Positions 1 through 12,661 of a stretch of DNA of 64,000 nt are shown here, piece by piece. The stretch's first letter is position 1. Every line of letters starts with the position of its first letter. The notes under the pieces are model-generated. The model saw only the letters and a list, made by a program, of their open reading frames with translations, searched no databases and was not told the origin of the DNA. Source of the DNA: Pithys albifrons albifrons (Eukaryota > Chordata > Aves > Passeriformes > Thamnophilidae); the NCBI RefSeq assembly GCF_047495875.1, contig NC_092459.1, positions 42,644,490 to 42,708,489 of the forward strand, read 5' to 3'. The translations under genes were made by a program, and so were the position numbers.

Positions 1-2216
1 TCAAATATGTCATCTCTATTTTGTTAAAACTAAGTCCTTTACACATAAGATTTCTTTATAATCCCACATTATCTACATATATATCTACTTTGATTTCAAA
101 TATGAAATCTCCTACAACTCTTTTTCACTAGTGTATGGTCTAACATTGCTTACTCAGATGATGGGTACTAGTCCCTACATACATACAGGAAAGTAAGTTC
201 TTTAAGCAGTATCCCAAACCTCTGAAAGGTAAAGGCAACATTTTGAAAAATATTTTGATGCTGTGATGTGTTGAAAGGTTTTCCCCCTGAAAATGTTTTA
301 GTCATTAAAGGTTACATGTAAAGATGGAAAGAGAAAAACACCTAAGATATGTTTTTGTTTGAAGATTTAGAAAGAATGCATTTTACTTCTAATATGACAT
401 GAAGCTGGTTTTATTATTCATTCAGAAAACATTTTTAGAGTTGAGTCTACTCATACAGAGCCAACCTCATTCTTTCTGTTACTACAATGGAATTTAGTGT
501 AATTGTGCTAGGAATAAATTTGTTTGGCTTTGCTCTTCCCGGTGAAGGAAATTAGATGAGTGAAGAGGGAAACTGTTGAGATTTTTCTTTGCTTTGAAAT
601 TTTCTGTAATTAACAGCTCAATAACTGTGCATATCTCTGACCCTTTTTTTTCCTTTTTTTCTTTTTTGGTGAAATAAGGTTATTGTTTCACATTTCACTC
701 TTGTAACCTTATTATAGTCAAGAAAAATATTAACCAATCTCTGGTTTTATAGATATTAGGAAAATATCTCCCTGAAAGAACTTATGCTATTTAGAAGATA
801 CCATTTTATATCAAGTACAGATATCCTATTTTTATATCACTTTGTTATATATCTGGAAATCTAAGTACTAGCATCACAAAAGGATTGTATTCTTCACCCA
901 AAATACAGCTTTGCATAGAAGTATCTTGCCTTGTTGTTATTTAGAAAAATATGTGCATTAGTGAACATGATGTCTTAAACATTTTAAAAAATATTCATAT
1001 AGAGATTATAGAGAAAAGAAAAAGAGAAATGGCATGTACCATGAGGGGAAAAAACACAGAAACATCCTGTTTTAGGAAGCAAGAAAAGAAATTCTAAAAG
1101 AATTGTCATTTCATATAATAATTTATTATTTATGATTTGTTAATGACAGTCTATTGGCTGTCAGTGAGATGTATTATTTAAGATACTAAACAAAGTTATT
1201 AAACATATCAAACTTGAGAAGGCATAAACCTTTATAACACCATTGTACCAATAAAACTAACCAAAAAGCCAAATTTTTATCGGGTTTGAAATAACATGTT
1301 CCTCAAGATGCTTCTAAAATTTGGTCTCTCTGCCTCTTAGAACACTATTTAAAAGAACTAAAGGAGCTCCAGCAGGAAAAGCAATGGACCAGGCAAATAG
1401 CACAAGGGATACTCTGCAGGACTAGTACTAAAATATAATTTCTCCTGCCATCAGTACAGCACAAAGAACAGAAGCAAGATTTTGCAGGTATTAAAATGTT
1501 TCTCCACCCCTGTGAGTATGTGACTTTCAAGCTTTCCATCTGTACCTTGCTACAGTACTAGTAAAGGGAAATAGAAATAGACATAACTCCAGGACAATAG
1601 ATGAAGTTAAATGTCTCACAGCGAGGAAAGCTGTTCATATCTTTCTCAAGAGTATGCATACTTGTGCATTTGGTAAACTCATGGATTTACATTACCTATC
1701 TGATGCTCAGTGACCAAATTACAGTAGTCTTTCAAAGTGTAAAACTTTTAGGAATGATTGGAAAAGCCTTATATGCATTTTGATTAATCCATTATACTTC
1801 TTACCCATAGACCAGACAGGAGTGAGACCATACCCTACCGAACACTAAACACAGCACACTGTCCTCATTTCAAATAGCTGATAATCTGAAAAAACACTAA
1901 ACAGAAGGGTGAAAGAAGTGCAGTACATAAGCAGTGCAATCTCCACAACCATTAAGTTAGCTCCTTGTTTATTAATACCTAATAAGGTGTACAGTGTCAG
2001 GAGGAGGAAGTAGGGTTGGCATAAAGAGACAGTCAGAATATAGAAAAATCTGTTACATGTTGGCAAAGGTCCCTACTGCAACTGTTTCTATTCCTCCATT
2101 CCACTCAGATGACTTTTCTCTCAGAGCTATGTGTGGGTGTCCTCTGTTGTGAATAGAAGGAAAATGACCCCAAGCCTATTTATTTCTTCAACCTTTACCA
2201 TATCAGACTCCATTTA

Positions 2217-2250
2217 ATTTATTTTTGCTTTATTTTTGCTTTATTTTTGC
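2217..2250. repeat. 11-bp tandem repeat, about 3 copies
   Basis: The unit tttatttttgc is repeated head to tail about three times without clear interruption. It is a small minisatellite-like tract in otherwise unique DNA, probably made by replication slippage, and may vary in copy number between individuals. Confidence 0.8.
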
Positions 2251-4721
2251 CATATTTCCTTGTTGCATGAATCATACCTGAATACGTGATACCTCATGAA
2301 TTGTGATTAGAACTATCATTACAAGCATGACTGAACACTTGCTGCCAAGTAGATTTGCCTAGACTTGCAAATTCTTTATACCTAGAGGAGAGGAGAGGAG
2401 AAAATCATATCCAGGGCCATTTACAATTTAGGAAATAACAAAAATAATCAAGTCTGACTCTACTGTATATTTTTATGTAACATGACCTTCCTTTTGCTCA
2501 GCCAAGACTGATCACTTACTGTTTCAAAATGTGTCCCTAATTCCCAATAGATTTATTATTAATGGATTTCACAAACAACAGTTCTGCATTCACTTTATCC
2601 ATTCTTCATAATTTTCGGGAAAATAAAAAAAATATGCCTACTGGTTGTTCTTTTTTCCTTTGCTTGGAGAGACTGTCAGAGAATTCCAGCAGCTCAATGT
2701 GTTGGGATTTCCCTTTCCAGAAGCTGTGTTGAGCAACCATTTACAGAACACTGCCCATATTCTCTTCTGCACTATGGATGCCACCATGCTACCGGGAAGG
2801 AATTTGAATTTGCAAATAGATTCACCTGGGAAAAAAGAGAATGGATGAAAGTTAATTGGGATCACTCATGCTCAACAAATTTTATTTATAAATATGCAAA
2901 GCTGGTCAGTTTAAGCTTCCAAGGAAATTACTTATGAAAGACAGTGGCAATTACAGACAGAGATGCTGGACTAGTCCAAAAAAGGTTTTGTTATTTTTTC
3001 CGACAACCATGTTTCAACCACATTTTAAAAATGAGATAAATGGGCACGAGATTACCAAACCCCCTTAGTCCTGTTTCAAGTACTGATTAAAATGAAAATA
3101 ACAAAATAACTCTAGGGAATACAAAACAAAATGGGAATATTCCCTTAAAATATTTTGCTGGAGACCTTAAATTATAATTTTTCAGAGGACAACTCACCTG
3201 AAAGAATCTTTATTATCATGGCAACTATGAATGCTATCTCTTCAAAATCATTGTGACAGCATTAGGTCAGTGTTCTAATTTTTAGAGATGAACTACCAAA
3301 AAAAATAAAGTAGCCAAAGACAAAAAATTATCCAGATAACTTTATGTATCTACAAGTGACAACTAAATGCAATGAATCTCCTTTCTTTTAAATTCCCTCC
3401 TTGGTATTTCTCTTTTTTCAATGGTTACCTGGTTTAAGCATCCCTACTGTGCATTTTCCAACACTGCTATGAGATTGTGAACAGAGAGGCAGCTGAAAAC
3501 AATGTCTTTAACAGTCTCATTCAGTTTGATCTGGCCAGCATGACAAAGAACAGAATATAAGATTGTAAATCTGCAGGAGGTAAGCTGAAAGTATCCTTCA
3601 ATACCAGGAAGACAGAAATAATTATCTCTTTACTTTTTTTCCTCCTCCGTTTTGCATACCTTCATATTGGTGTCTTTAACAAAATGACTCCAACCAGTAC
3701 AGCAACAGTAACACAGTCCACTAAAACTTTTTCACAGAAAAGGAAGAAAAAGCCTTCTGCCTACAATGGCATCTAACACACTGTAATAATAGGCTTCTCT
3801 GATAACCAGTATTGCTATATGAACAGCCAGTAGAGATAAAGCAATGATAATTTGATATGCTGTTGAAAGGGTAGCCTTATTTTACAGTCTATAGTTCAAA
3901 CCAGAAGATTTAAATATGTGACTAAATATACTTTGCAAAGGGAACAAGCAGATGAAGTTGGACCTGCTCAGTTAGACAAGCTACCACAACCTGAGTTAAC
4001 TCTTTAACAATGGTTTTAGCAAAAGAGACGTACTAGTAATTTTCACAATCTCTGTCTTTTTTTTAATATTGACAGTAATGTAATAAAGTCAACTTCAGCT
4101 AGCATTTGTAGTCATTATAACTCATTGATCCATCACCATCCTTCAGTGCATTATTAAAAAGAATGCTGCAGCTGGAATCTACAAAAATTATTAAAATTGC
4201 TGGTCTGAAAATTCCGCTGCTATAAACTCACCTCCAGCAACCATTTGAAAAATGCACTTCAGCAGTGTCTGATCTAAAGCTACCTAAGCAGTCTATAAAT
4301 ATTGCTTATTTTTGGCTGCATCCTGAGGAACACTATGATTTTATAACCTTGCTTCTCTCTTCAAGTTCATAGTGCAATGCCTAATGGACATCATCTCTGG
4401 AACAGCGACCTTCACATAGTACCTTTTCATTAGATTCTCTCAGATAAGGTTCATACAAGCGCAAATTTACACTCATCAATTGTTCTAGACCATTAAGACT
4501 TTTGGCCATTAACTTGTTGCCTCCAGAGATTCTACTGAACCGTTTTTCAAGTGCTAGAACTCACCCTCCAGGCCTATAAAACCATAAGCCCCTACTGTCA
4601 GACAGTGAAGATTTCAGCTGTTAGCTTACTGCCACAGCAGACAGTTTTTGCCTAGGTATTCTGATTAGGTTAAGTAAGGAAAAAATCACAGCAAGATATT
4701 CTGATTCTCAAGAACACACTT

Positions 4722-4762
4722 TTTTTGCCTTTCCCTTTTTGCCTTTCCCTTTTTGCCTTTCC
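4722..4762. repeat. 14-bp pyrimidine tandem repeat, about 3 copies
   Basis: The unit tttttgcctttccc is repeated about three times. The plus strand is almost all pyrimidine. A chance 89-codon frame starts within it (4753-5022) and I do not regard that frame as a gene. Confidence 0.8.
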
Positions 4763-6546
4763 AAGTTAGCCCTGGGATAATAGGACCCCTCAGTTATTTT
4801 TGGCTCTTACTTGTCTACTTTGCTATCAAAAAATTACTCTTTACCATGAAAGTATTTGTGGGAAGAATAAAAGTCTTCTATTGGGACAACAAACATGCAG
4901 GGAAGCAGAAAGGCAAGCTTTCAGACTCAGGAGTGCCTTGGTGTTCATCAGATCTGAAAAATGAGGAAAAAAAAAGGGCAACTGTTCCAAGTAAGATAAA
5001 ATTAGGTTTATCAAATAGATGATGAACAAAATCAGAAAGGCAAGTAGCTGTTAGCTTATATGGACCAGAGGCAGAAAAGAGGTTTTAGCATTAGTATTAG
5101 AGAAATGGATTAGCTGGAAAACTGCATAGGCCGTTAAATCAATATCTTTATTGAGCCTTTTATTTTTAGCAGAAAGCAGAGTTATGAAATTTAGTCTGTG
5201 TGTTCATCTTTAGAAGGTACTCTGTATGACTCCTTGGAGGACCAGGAATGAGCAGTTGGAAACAAAATTAAAAATCCTGTCCTACTGTTAAGTGGCTATT
5301 TCTATCCATTACAAATTGCCTGAGTGAGCTCATTCTAGCACACAGCACTCATTTAATTGCACCCATGTTGCATTCACAAGGGCATTTGTTCCACCAAATA
5401 AAGTATATCACAGATTGGGTTGAACAAGCGTAGGACCTATGGATTTTAATGGTTTTGTTTCAGAGAGTATTATTTGTAGTAACTGGGGAGAGTGCGTTCC
5501 TCTAGCACTGTTTAATTCCATTTGTCTTTTGTGGATATATATGAGTTTATTTCTGAATATATGATTAATAAGGCAAGGAGTGATTTAAAAATTATGAAAG
5601 GAGTCACTACCTGATACTATGTAAGACAGAATCTGCAAGCAGCATTTTCAGTTTTGGCTGAATTCCTCTGCAGCTCTGTCTGGAGTAGGATGCTATTCCC
5701 AAGGGTACATAGTTAACAGGGGTTTCTTGTACTCATGTAGATAAAACTCATTTTGGCAAACAAATATCTTGCACTTAATGCATCTTTTAAAGTAAATTTG
5801 GAAAATGCTACTTTGGAATTATAAATTATTTACTCATAGTAGAGTATTATCCTGAATGATTTAAGAAATTTAAGAAAAAAATGCTGGTAAGGAATTTTAA
5901 GAGCAGTGAAACCTGTTATTTTGGTAATTGAAAGTGAAACTCATGCGAGCAGGAAGATTCTGTAGAAAACACTTTGCTATGTATGCCTTAAACTTAGTCT
6001 CTACTAGTAGAGAAGCCTAGTTTCTATTTGACAAAGTAGACTTATTAGAAAGCTAATGAGAGACTAACAGTCTCTACACCTCACCAGATTACAATAACTT
6101 CCAAAATCTTCTCTGTGTGAAGAAGTAACTTGATATTAATGGAAAAAACCTAATAATCACAGAAAGAATTGTTTCAAAATATCATGGCAAATTGGGAGAG
6201 TTGAAGAGAAGTTGATACTAATTGTAACACATTGTCATTTTAGATTAATTATGAGCAAGAATTGAAACTGGAAAGGTAGGAAAATTTTAGGAAAAGTAGT
6301 AAACAGAATTTCATATATGTTCTATTTTCTCATGTATTCAAATCAATGTGTTCTATAATTAATATTTACAATTATATGTTTATACCTATACAGTCTATGC
6401 AATCAAAAAATAATTAAATCAGCCTTAGTGAATTTTAGTACAAGACAGAAATGGGTAGGAAGCTAACTACACACAGGTTTTTAAGAGCACTTACTTTCAT
6501 GTCCTGGAACTTAAAAGTTTAACAAATCCTACCTTACAAAATAGAA

Positions 6547-6610
6547 AGCAAAACCAAACAAATAAACCCCGACAAAACCAAAACAAAATAATTAATCAAA
6601 AATAAAAAAC
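6547..6610. repeat. A/C-rich low-complexity tract
   Basis: The plus strand is a run of A with scattered C (aaaacc-like words) and very few other bases. It is one of several similar tracts in the window. No coding or element boundary is attached to it, although an LTR begins about 190 bp downstream. Confidence 0.6.
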
Positions 6611-6800
6611 TCTACAGTGAAAAACATTAAATACTTGATTCACATCCAGACTACTGTAGATTAGATTAATCCTGAAGTCCACCAAACCAGAACACAAATA
6701 CTCTTTGCATGGTCCACTTAAGAAAAAGTTAAACAAAAAACCTTCCTATGGCTTGACATCAGAAAATAGTTCTGCCACAGGGACACTAACCATATCAACT

Positions 6801-7383
6801 TGTATTAGTTTGGGATCCCATAGAATTAAACTTGTTCTTAGTAGTTTTTATGGCACTATGTTTTGGATTTGTGATGAAAACAATGTTGGTAACACTGGAA
6901 TGTTTTCATTACTGCTGAGCAGTGTCTACACAAAACCAAGGTCTTTTCTGTCTTACCCCACAAGCAAGGGGACTGGAGATGCACAAGGAGATGAGGCAGG
7001 ACACAACTGAGACAGATGACCACAGCTGACACAAGGGATAACCCATACCATAGGGCCACATTCTGAGCAATATAAAGCTGGGAGAAGAAGGAGAAAAAGG
7101 ATGTTCAGAGTGATGGCATTTGTTTTCACAAGTCATTGTTACAAGTGATGTAGTCCTGATTTCCTGGGGATGGGTGAACACTTACCTGCTCATGAGAAGT
7201 GGTGAATTATTTCCTTGCTCCATTTTGCTTGTGTGTGAAGTTTTATTTTTACATATTAAACTGCCTTTGTCTCAACTGATGAGTTTTCTCACTATTACCT
7301 TTCTAATTCCCTTCCCCATCCTGCTGGAGAGGGAAGTGAGTGAACAACTCTGGGGCTCAGCTGCCTACCAAAGTTAACCGGCA
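6801..7383 (+). mobile_element. Solo LTR of an avian endogenous retrovirus, plus strand
   Basis: This is a degenerate long terminal repeat of about 583 bp. Its order matches a very common avian LTR family recalled from other bird genomes. It opens with a tgt-type terminus (tgtattagtttgggat), followed by a tatgttttggatttgtg block and a ctgctgagcagtg block. A TATA-like tataaagc lies at about 7071-7078 and a variant poly(A) signal ATTAAA at 7255-7260. Near the end come a gagttttctcac block and a terminal ttaaccggca ending in CA. TATA and poly(A) order fixes the plus orientation. I see no gag, pol or env next to it and no second LTR, so it is a solo LTR. The 5-bp flanks (caact before, agaga after) do not match, so the target duplication has decayed or an end is misplaced. 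The family name is not certain. Confidence 0.82.
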
Positions 7384-9059
7384 AGAGAACCCCAACATAA
7401 AAGGACAGAAGAGATGCCTCTTAGTGGTTAGCAAACACATTCAGATAGCAGAGTAATGGGAACAATGACCTAAAACCTCAAACTCGGTATGTATTCAGGT
7501 TATCTAGACAATACAAAGCTAGACAGATACAGCAGACAGACGAATACCCATAAGGAGCCTTCAGAGCAGAGAAATGCCCAGAGGAAAATTTGCAGGGGTG
7601 TTTCCAAGCAGATTGGAGCTAAGCTCTGTGGTAACTTGCATCCTGTTTCCTTAGAGGACAGAGTAAATTTGTGATTCTCCATACATTCTTTTTCAAAAGA
7701 ATGCTGGAACAAGCAGAATAAACAGATGTAAAACTTCCAATGTTTTTGTAATTCATCCAAGACAGGGAAACAAGTGAAGTTCTCTTCCTTAATTCAAATT
7801 CATCTTCCTGCAGAGGATCTTGACATGTACACTACAGGCTTGTACATTAGGACTGGACAATACTACTGAATGAGATTAGCAGGGACTTTTTCAGCACCTA
7901 TGAAACCAAACAGCTGAATCCTACTAAACTATTGGTTCTATGTTTAAAATTAAGGACAGCAAACCTCAGGTGCAAATAAATATAGAGCACATTATTATTA
8001 TTTTTTTCAGTAGCTTTGGAAATAAGATTTTTTTGGATGTGCATCTATACCAAAACATTATGTGAGGTGTTGTATTGAGCTAGACTTTAAATTGCCCACA
8101 CTGAAGAATTATTACTTTCCTACTAATTCTGTTTTGCACAATACCAATTACTTCTCTTCGAGACATAACAGGGTTTAAACAAGGCTTGATCCTGAAGACC
8201 CCTCCTAGAAGACAAACTTCTGAACTCTGCCTAACATTGTCTTCCAACTCTACCCCAGGAGGAATCAAATGCTCAGATATTTCCCATGCTCTCAGACACT
8301 AATGTATACTTGGTGTATCTCTGGTCTCATTCTATAATATACCAATATTGTGAACAGTACAGACCTTATATTGTTTCTGACATTTATAATGAAAAAAAAA
8401 ATCTAAAATTAGCTATATCTTCAAGACATGGAGAATATAATATAGGGCCAGAAGAGAAACAAGGTCAAGTAGTGTTCTAATTAGTGTTAGTATAAGTAAC
8501 TGGCACCACGCAGGGTGTGAACACCACAAATGCTGTGGGCACAAGCCACTGGACATCATCTGACTTGGAAAGTCTCTAGAACCTATGACTTTTGGAACAC
8601 AGATGTAGCCATCATCTCCAGTCCCAAATGCTATCAAAGTCACAAGTGTACATTTATTTTAATTCATTTTTCTTCTGTTCTCTCATGTTAGCACTATATA
8701 TTTATCAAGGGGATAGCATGACTTCTGAATCTGTATCAAAAAGAATTTAAAGCTTTGATAAAACACTAGGATACTAACCTAATCCGACTGAAATCTTGAG
8801 AATGAGGGTTTCTTTATTTTATAATTCCTGTGGTGTTACTAATTGTGTTACAGGCAAAAAAAGGTTTCCATTTGAGCTAATGAGTATTCTGTTTTAGTTG
8901 AAGTCTGGAAGTACCCTCTGTGAACTTTACACGCAATGTGCTGCCCTTACAAGACCAGCCAAAATTCAATACTGTGGAAAGTATGAGAACGTTAACAGTA
9001 TATTCCATGTTGTGAGGAGATATCTTAAAGTCAGAGAACACAAATTCATATTTTCTTGG
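7384..9059. other. Non-coding DNA, nothing recognised
   Basis: There are only short open frames (86 codons or fewer) without domains or low-complexity explanation. No CR1 tail, LTR terminus or tRNA-like boxes are visible. An element too old to recognise by eye cannot be excluded. Confidence 0.5.
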
Positions 9060-9480
9060 GACCTAACTTGGGACAGCTCCCGAGATAATTCAGACACACA
9101 CAGGGTTGTTGAACGTGTCAGGAGAACTCTATTTTTGGTTGGGGTTTAGTTATAAGGGTCCCAATAGGGGCGGGGTTTGGAAGGGACTGGACAGCACATC
9201 TGAAGACAGGGTTAGGCTCAGGTACTGGGAGAAACCACACACAGACATCCAGAGTGGGGAAGGTGAGCAGGGGGCACCTGGGCCCCAGGAATGCCTGCCG
9301 CCCTGTGCTGCCCCAGGAGCAGTGGTATTCACTGCAGCAAGACAGGGAAGGGGTGCAGAACTCTCACAGACCCAGGGAAACTGCCAAGGCACCTTCACGA
9401 CATGGAAAAACCTCAGGGAAAAAACACACAGAGAAGAGGAAGGAACATGGGTGTGTGGTTTTGTGTGTTGACACCGACAA
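9060..9480. promoter_or_regulatory. GC-rich island with GC-box and CCAAT-like motifs, unclassified
   Basis: Base composition changes abruptly here to much higher GC than either flank. At about 9160-9175 a CCAAT-type word (cccaatagg) touches a GC-box (ggggcgggg). Read on the minus strand, the order is GC-box, inverted CCAAT, then a TATA-like ttataac about 15 bp further on. That is the layout of a compact promoter or of an LTR U3 region. Overlapping frames of 121, 114, 77 and 71 codons occur on both strands, as expected in GC-rich DNA that has few stop codons, and none resembles a known protein. It could be an unrecognised LTR, a decayed CpG island or a regulatory element. Confidence 0.35.
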
Positions 9481-10435
9481 TATCTGATACTCAAGAACTG
9501 ACTTAAACAATAATATCTATATATTAATTTGCAATGTCCTAAAATCCAAATAAATAGAAATTAGACTACTCTTGGTAAAACCTACTGTTTAATACCTGCT
9601 ATCCATTTCACAGACTACATATTACATATATCAGATATGAAGCTGTTCTTTCGAATTTCATGCAGATGGTGGTGTCACATGTGACATTTTAAGGATGATA
9701 GTCCTATTTCAGGGGGGTAAATGCCTCAAAACACATGACTCCATATAGTCTTCATTCATTTTTGTAACTGCTCTGATGTGAATGAAAGCTTTTGTATTAC
9801 TTACAAAGGAAGGATATTGACATCTTTACGTCAGATTAGGTTCTCACACCAGTTGCTTTTGTATTTTCTTACATATCCAGCCTGACAGGAAACAAAATTT
9901 TTAGTATTCAGTCTCTTCAAGGAGCTATTTCTAGTCCCATCTGGAACAAAGCACTTCCTTTTTGAAAACAGCTAGCAAGTATAAAGACTAAAAGCAGAGC
10001 AGAGGCCTCACTGTAACCCCATGGGCAAGTGACATGGCATAACCAGCAATACACACAGAAAATTTCCCCACCAAAAGAGGTAGTTACATCCGACTCATTG
10101 CTTACAATGAGCAGCCACCTGTTGGGAGTGGTCCATGGCTCACACTAATTTCTAAGCGGCATTTGCATATTGTCTTTAATGCTACTAGTCAGCATGGATT
10201 AAAAACAATTATATCTTATAGGTAGAGATCACACAATAATCAAGTCCTGGTCCTAAACAGCTTAATTTAATATTATAAATATTGACATGTATATCAGATG
10301 ACTCAGGACTACTGCACATACAGAAGAGTATATGCTTTGTCATCTCAATATCTATTTTGTACAACAGGAGGATTTGGTGGGATGAATCTTTCTTTGCATG
10401 TTTTTGTTTGAACACTAAGACAGAGGGTATAAGAT
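9481..10435. other. Non-coding DNA, nothing recognised
   Basis: AT-rich sequence returns directly after the GC-rich island. No repeat terminus, conserved protein segment or RNA gene is visible. Confidence 0.5.
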
Positions 10436-10690
10436 ACCATTTAACAGTATTTCTGTTAATGACCTGAATAAGAATAGGCAGTATTTTTATAAGCTTGAAG
10501 GAAGACCCCAGGCTAAAAAGAGTTGCTTGCAGCCAGCAAGTACATTAGAGGATGGTATTAGAATTCAAAATTATGCTGAAAAACAGGAAAAGTAGTGTAA
10601 AAACCTAAGATATAATCCATTAAAGGCAAGTGTTATATTTTACTCTAAGGAAAAAAAAATCAACTTCTGTGGTGTTTATTCTATATAAAG
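10436..10690 (+). mobile_element. Ancient CR1 LINE ORF2 fragment, plus strand
   Basis: Broken, frameshifted words follow the order of the CR1 ORF2 region just after the reverse transcriptase active site. They run from gttaatgacctgaataag, through a gcagccagcaagtacattagagga-like stretch and a tagaattcaaaattatgctg block, to a lysine-rich segment and a gggaaaaa-type piece (taaggaaaaaaaaatcaac). In CR1 this part encodes the segment after the polymerase core. The reading frame is destroyed and the similarity is weak, so this is much older than the CR1 copies at 14, 54 and 63 kb. It could belong to an early amniote CR1 or L3-like subfamily. Both boundaries are approximate. Confidence 0.55.
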
Positions 10691-11923
10691 TGAAGATAAA
10701 GTGTATGGTTCTTTCTAGGAAAAAAAATAATAAGTAAAACCTTGGACATCTTAAATCTCCAAAATTAATATGGAGATGCCCATAAAATTCCAGATATGTA
10801 GTTGTTTAAAGCTGTTGCATTTGTGTTGCTAATTATTAGTGGGTGACAAGATACTGCTACCCTAGATAAAATGTAATTTTTGCAAATATTCAGGATTTAA
10901 AATCAGCTTTAAAGCTCCCTGACTCAAACATTTAACCTGATTTATGGGTTGTGCTCTTGGAGTACTAAGGCTAAGTCTCACTTAGATCATTTTAAATTAC
11001 TTTTAAAATTAAGTAAAGAATCACATGTAACTACTAGTTACATACTGTGAAATATTAATTATGCATTTTAAGTGAAGGGAATAAACAAGAAATAATTTAA
11101 TCTGTGACATATAATAAATCCCAAAATCTATCCTTCTGGAAGGCATTTTCTAAATAAACACTTGTTTTTAAGCCACAAAGGAACCAAAATTGAAACCATT
11201 AGTTACCAAGTCAGAAGTTGTTTATTAAAACTTTTTTTTTTGCAGACACCTTTTAAAAATACATAAACACTTCTAAAAGGTGAATACATTTAGAGAAAAG
11301 CAAAGTAGCCTAACATGAAAAGGAACAAAATGTCTTTTTGTTTGTCCTGTAATGTTTGTTAATGAGATAAAACTACTTAAGATCAATCACAACTGCCAAG
11401 CCAATGTCAAATATATTTTAAGTTCACATAAAATTCTAATATTTCTGTCAGCATATTACAAAACTGCAAAAAATGAGACATAAACAAAAAAATTACACTT
11501 CCATGGACAAGTTGTTTATGAGCCTCTAGGTACACATTCCTTGTGTTTTTTTCATGCAGAAAGTCTCCTGTGCAAATAAAGCTCTGTGCACTGCAGTACT
11601 TAAATATCATGCATGTAAAAAAAAAAAAAAGGCCTCATAATGTTGGCTTCTCTTCACCAGACAATCTCATCAGTGTAGAATAAGATAGGTCAGGAAGACC
11701 TTCCTGGAGTGCAAATATTACCTTTTCTTCAGGAAGCATTTAACCCTTTCAGTCCCTCTATACACTTTAAGTAATACAGGACTATGAATCATTTTACTAT
11801 TGAAGAGATAAAGTGTTTTTTGTCTAGTAAGCCGTAGAGATATCAGATACATATAGTCTACAGAGAGACTATTAAACTTAGAAGCATTGTAAGTGACATC
11901 CTACTGCCCTCCAAAATAATAAA
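10691..11923. other. AT-rich non-coding DNA, nothing recognised
   Basis: This contains several A and T homopolymer runs (for example near 11230 and 11618) and no open frame over 70 codons. No repeat family is recognisable. Confidence 0.55.
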
Positions 11924-12021
11924 GAAAAGAAAACAAGAACAAAAACACTGACCTGTAGAGTTTTCATCTCATGAAAAGAAAACAAAGGTAAATACATTGA
12001 CCTGTGGTGTTTTTGTCTCGA
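11924..12021. repeat. Imperfect 49-bp tandem duplication
   Basis: Two adjacent copies each begin with gaaaagaaaac and contain a tgacctgt word 25-26 bases in. The copies are 11924-11972 and 11973-12021. They differ at roughly a quarter of positions, so the duplication is old. The second copy ends only a few bases before the target duplication of the LTR at 12029. Confidence 0.7.
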
Positions 12022-12023
12022 GA

Positions 12024-12028
12024 CCTTT
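12024..12028. repeat. Target-site duplication (left copy), ccttt
   Basis: The five bases ccttt directly precede the LTR and are repeated exactly at 12657-12661 directly after it. A perfect 5-bp duplication is the footprint of retroviral integrase. Five bases is typical of class III (ERVL-like) elements in vertebrates. Confidence 0.8.
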
Positions 12029-12656
12029 TGTGTTGGTTTAAAGGTGAACCAGCAGGGGAGATGAACTCACCATGAGAGAGATTATAAGTCAGAGGCTAAA
12101 ATTTAATAATAATATTACAATAAATAGACTGACACAAAGAGAAATTGCTTTCAACTCACAAAACCTAGCAGTATAACCCAGTGGCCTGGGGCACAAGGGG
12201 GTTTGTTAGCCCTTGTGCTGAGACCCGTGTGGCTCCCTCCAAGTCCAGAGCAAAAAGAAAAGAAGTGAGAAACCTGTTGGTGCAGGTGATGGCTATAGTC
12301 TGGTTGAGAGCAGTGATCTTCTCCTGTAAAGGTCCTGCTGCTCCTTTGGATCCGACGAGAAGTTCCTGAGGTCTTCTTGCCTACCACTTATGTACCCTCA
12401 GGGAGCACCCAGTCCCTCCCCCTGGGCGGGGACTCACACAATGGGTGATTAACTCTGGGAGCCAGGGGGTATTTTTGAACCGTTGATGGCCCATTAGCAG
12501 CCACGCCCCCTCAGGCTGGGTGGAAGGTGCTAATGACTGCCTGGGCAGCTGCTGCTAATGGTCCATTGTCCTTGGGGAATGAATAGAGGGGGTAGAATAT
12601 ACAGCTTTGATCACACCCACACAGTGTTAACTGGTCCCTCCTGCTGAACTAGGACA
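12029..12656 (-). mobile_element. Solo LTR with intact ends, minus strand
   Basis: This 628-bp element begins TG (tgtgttggtt) and ends CA (actaggaca) on the plus strand, so both retroviral termini are present. It is flanked by a perfect 5-bp duplication, ccttt. Orientation is read from the minus strand. A TATA-like gtacataag lies at about 12384-12397, followed downstream by a variant poly(A) signal ATTAAA (complement of 12102-12107). The U3 part (about 12400-12656) is GC-rich with several repeats of a gctgctaatg-like word. I recall the same order from bird LTRs, but the exact family name is uncertain. No retroviral coding sequence is attached. The frames of 62-78 codons inside it are chance frames. 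It looks the best preserved LTR in the window and so may be among the youngest. Confidence 0.88.
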
Positions 12657-12661
12657 CCTTT
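12657..12661. repeat. Target-site duplication (right copy), ccttt
   Basis: Exact copy of 12024-12028, placed immediately after the terminal CA of the LTR. Confidence 0.8.

Larger units (their letters stand above)
1..6800. other. AT-rich non-coding DNA, no gene seen
   Basis: Open frames here are all under 102 codons, lack recognisable domains and are typical of chance frames in AT-rich vertebrate DNA. I see no splice-bounded coding exon, RNA gene or clear transposon. The only structured pieces are two short tandem repeats near 2217 and 4722 and an A/C-rich tract at about 6547-6610. The absence of recognisable repeats over nearly 7 kb is usual for bird genomes, which carry few transposons. Ancient, highly diverged repeats could be present and missed by eye. 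Confidence 0.6.
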
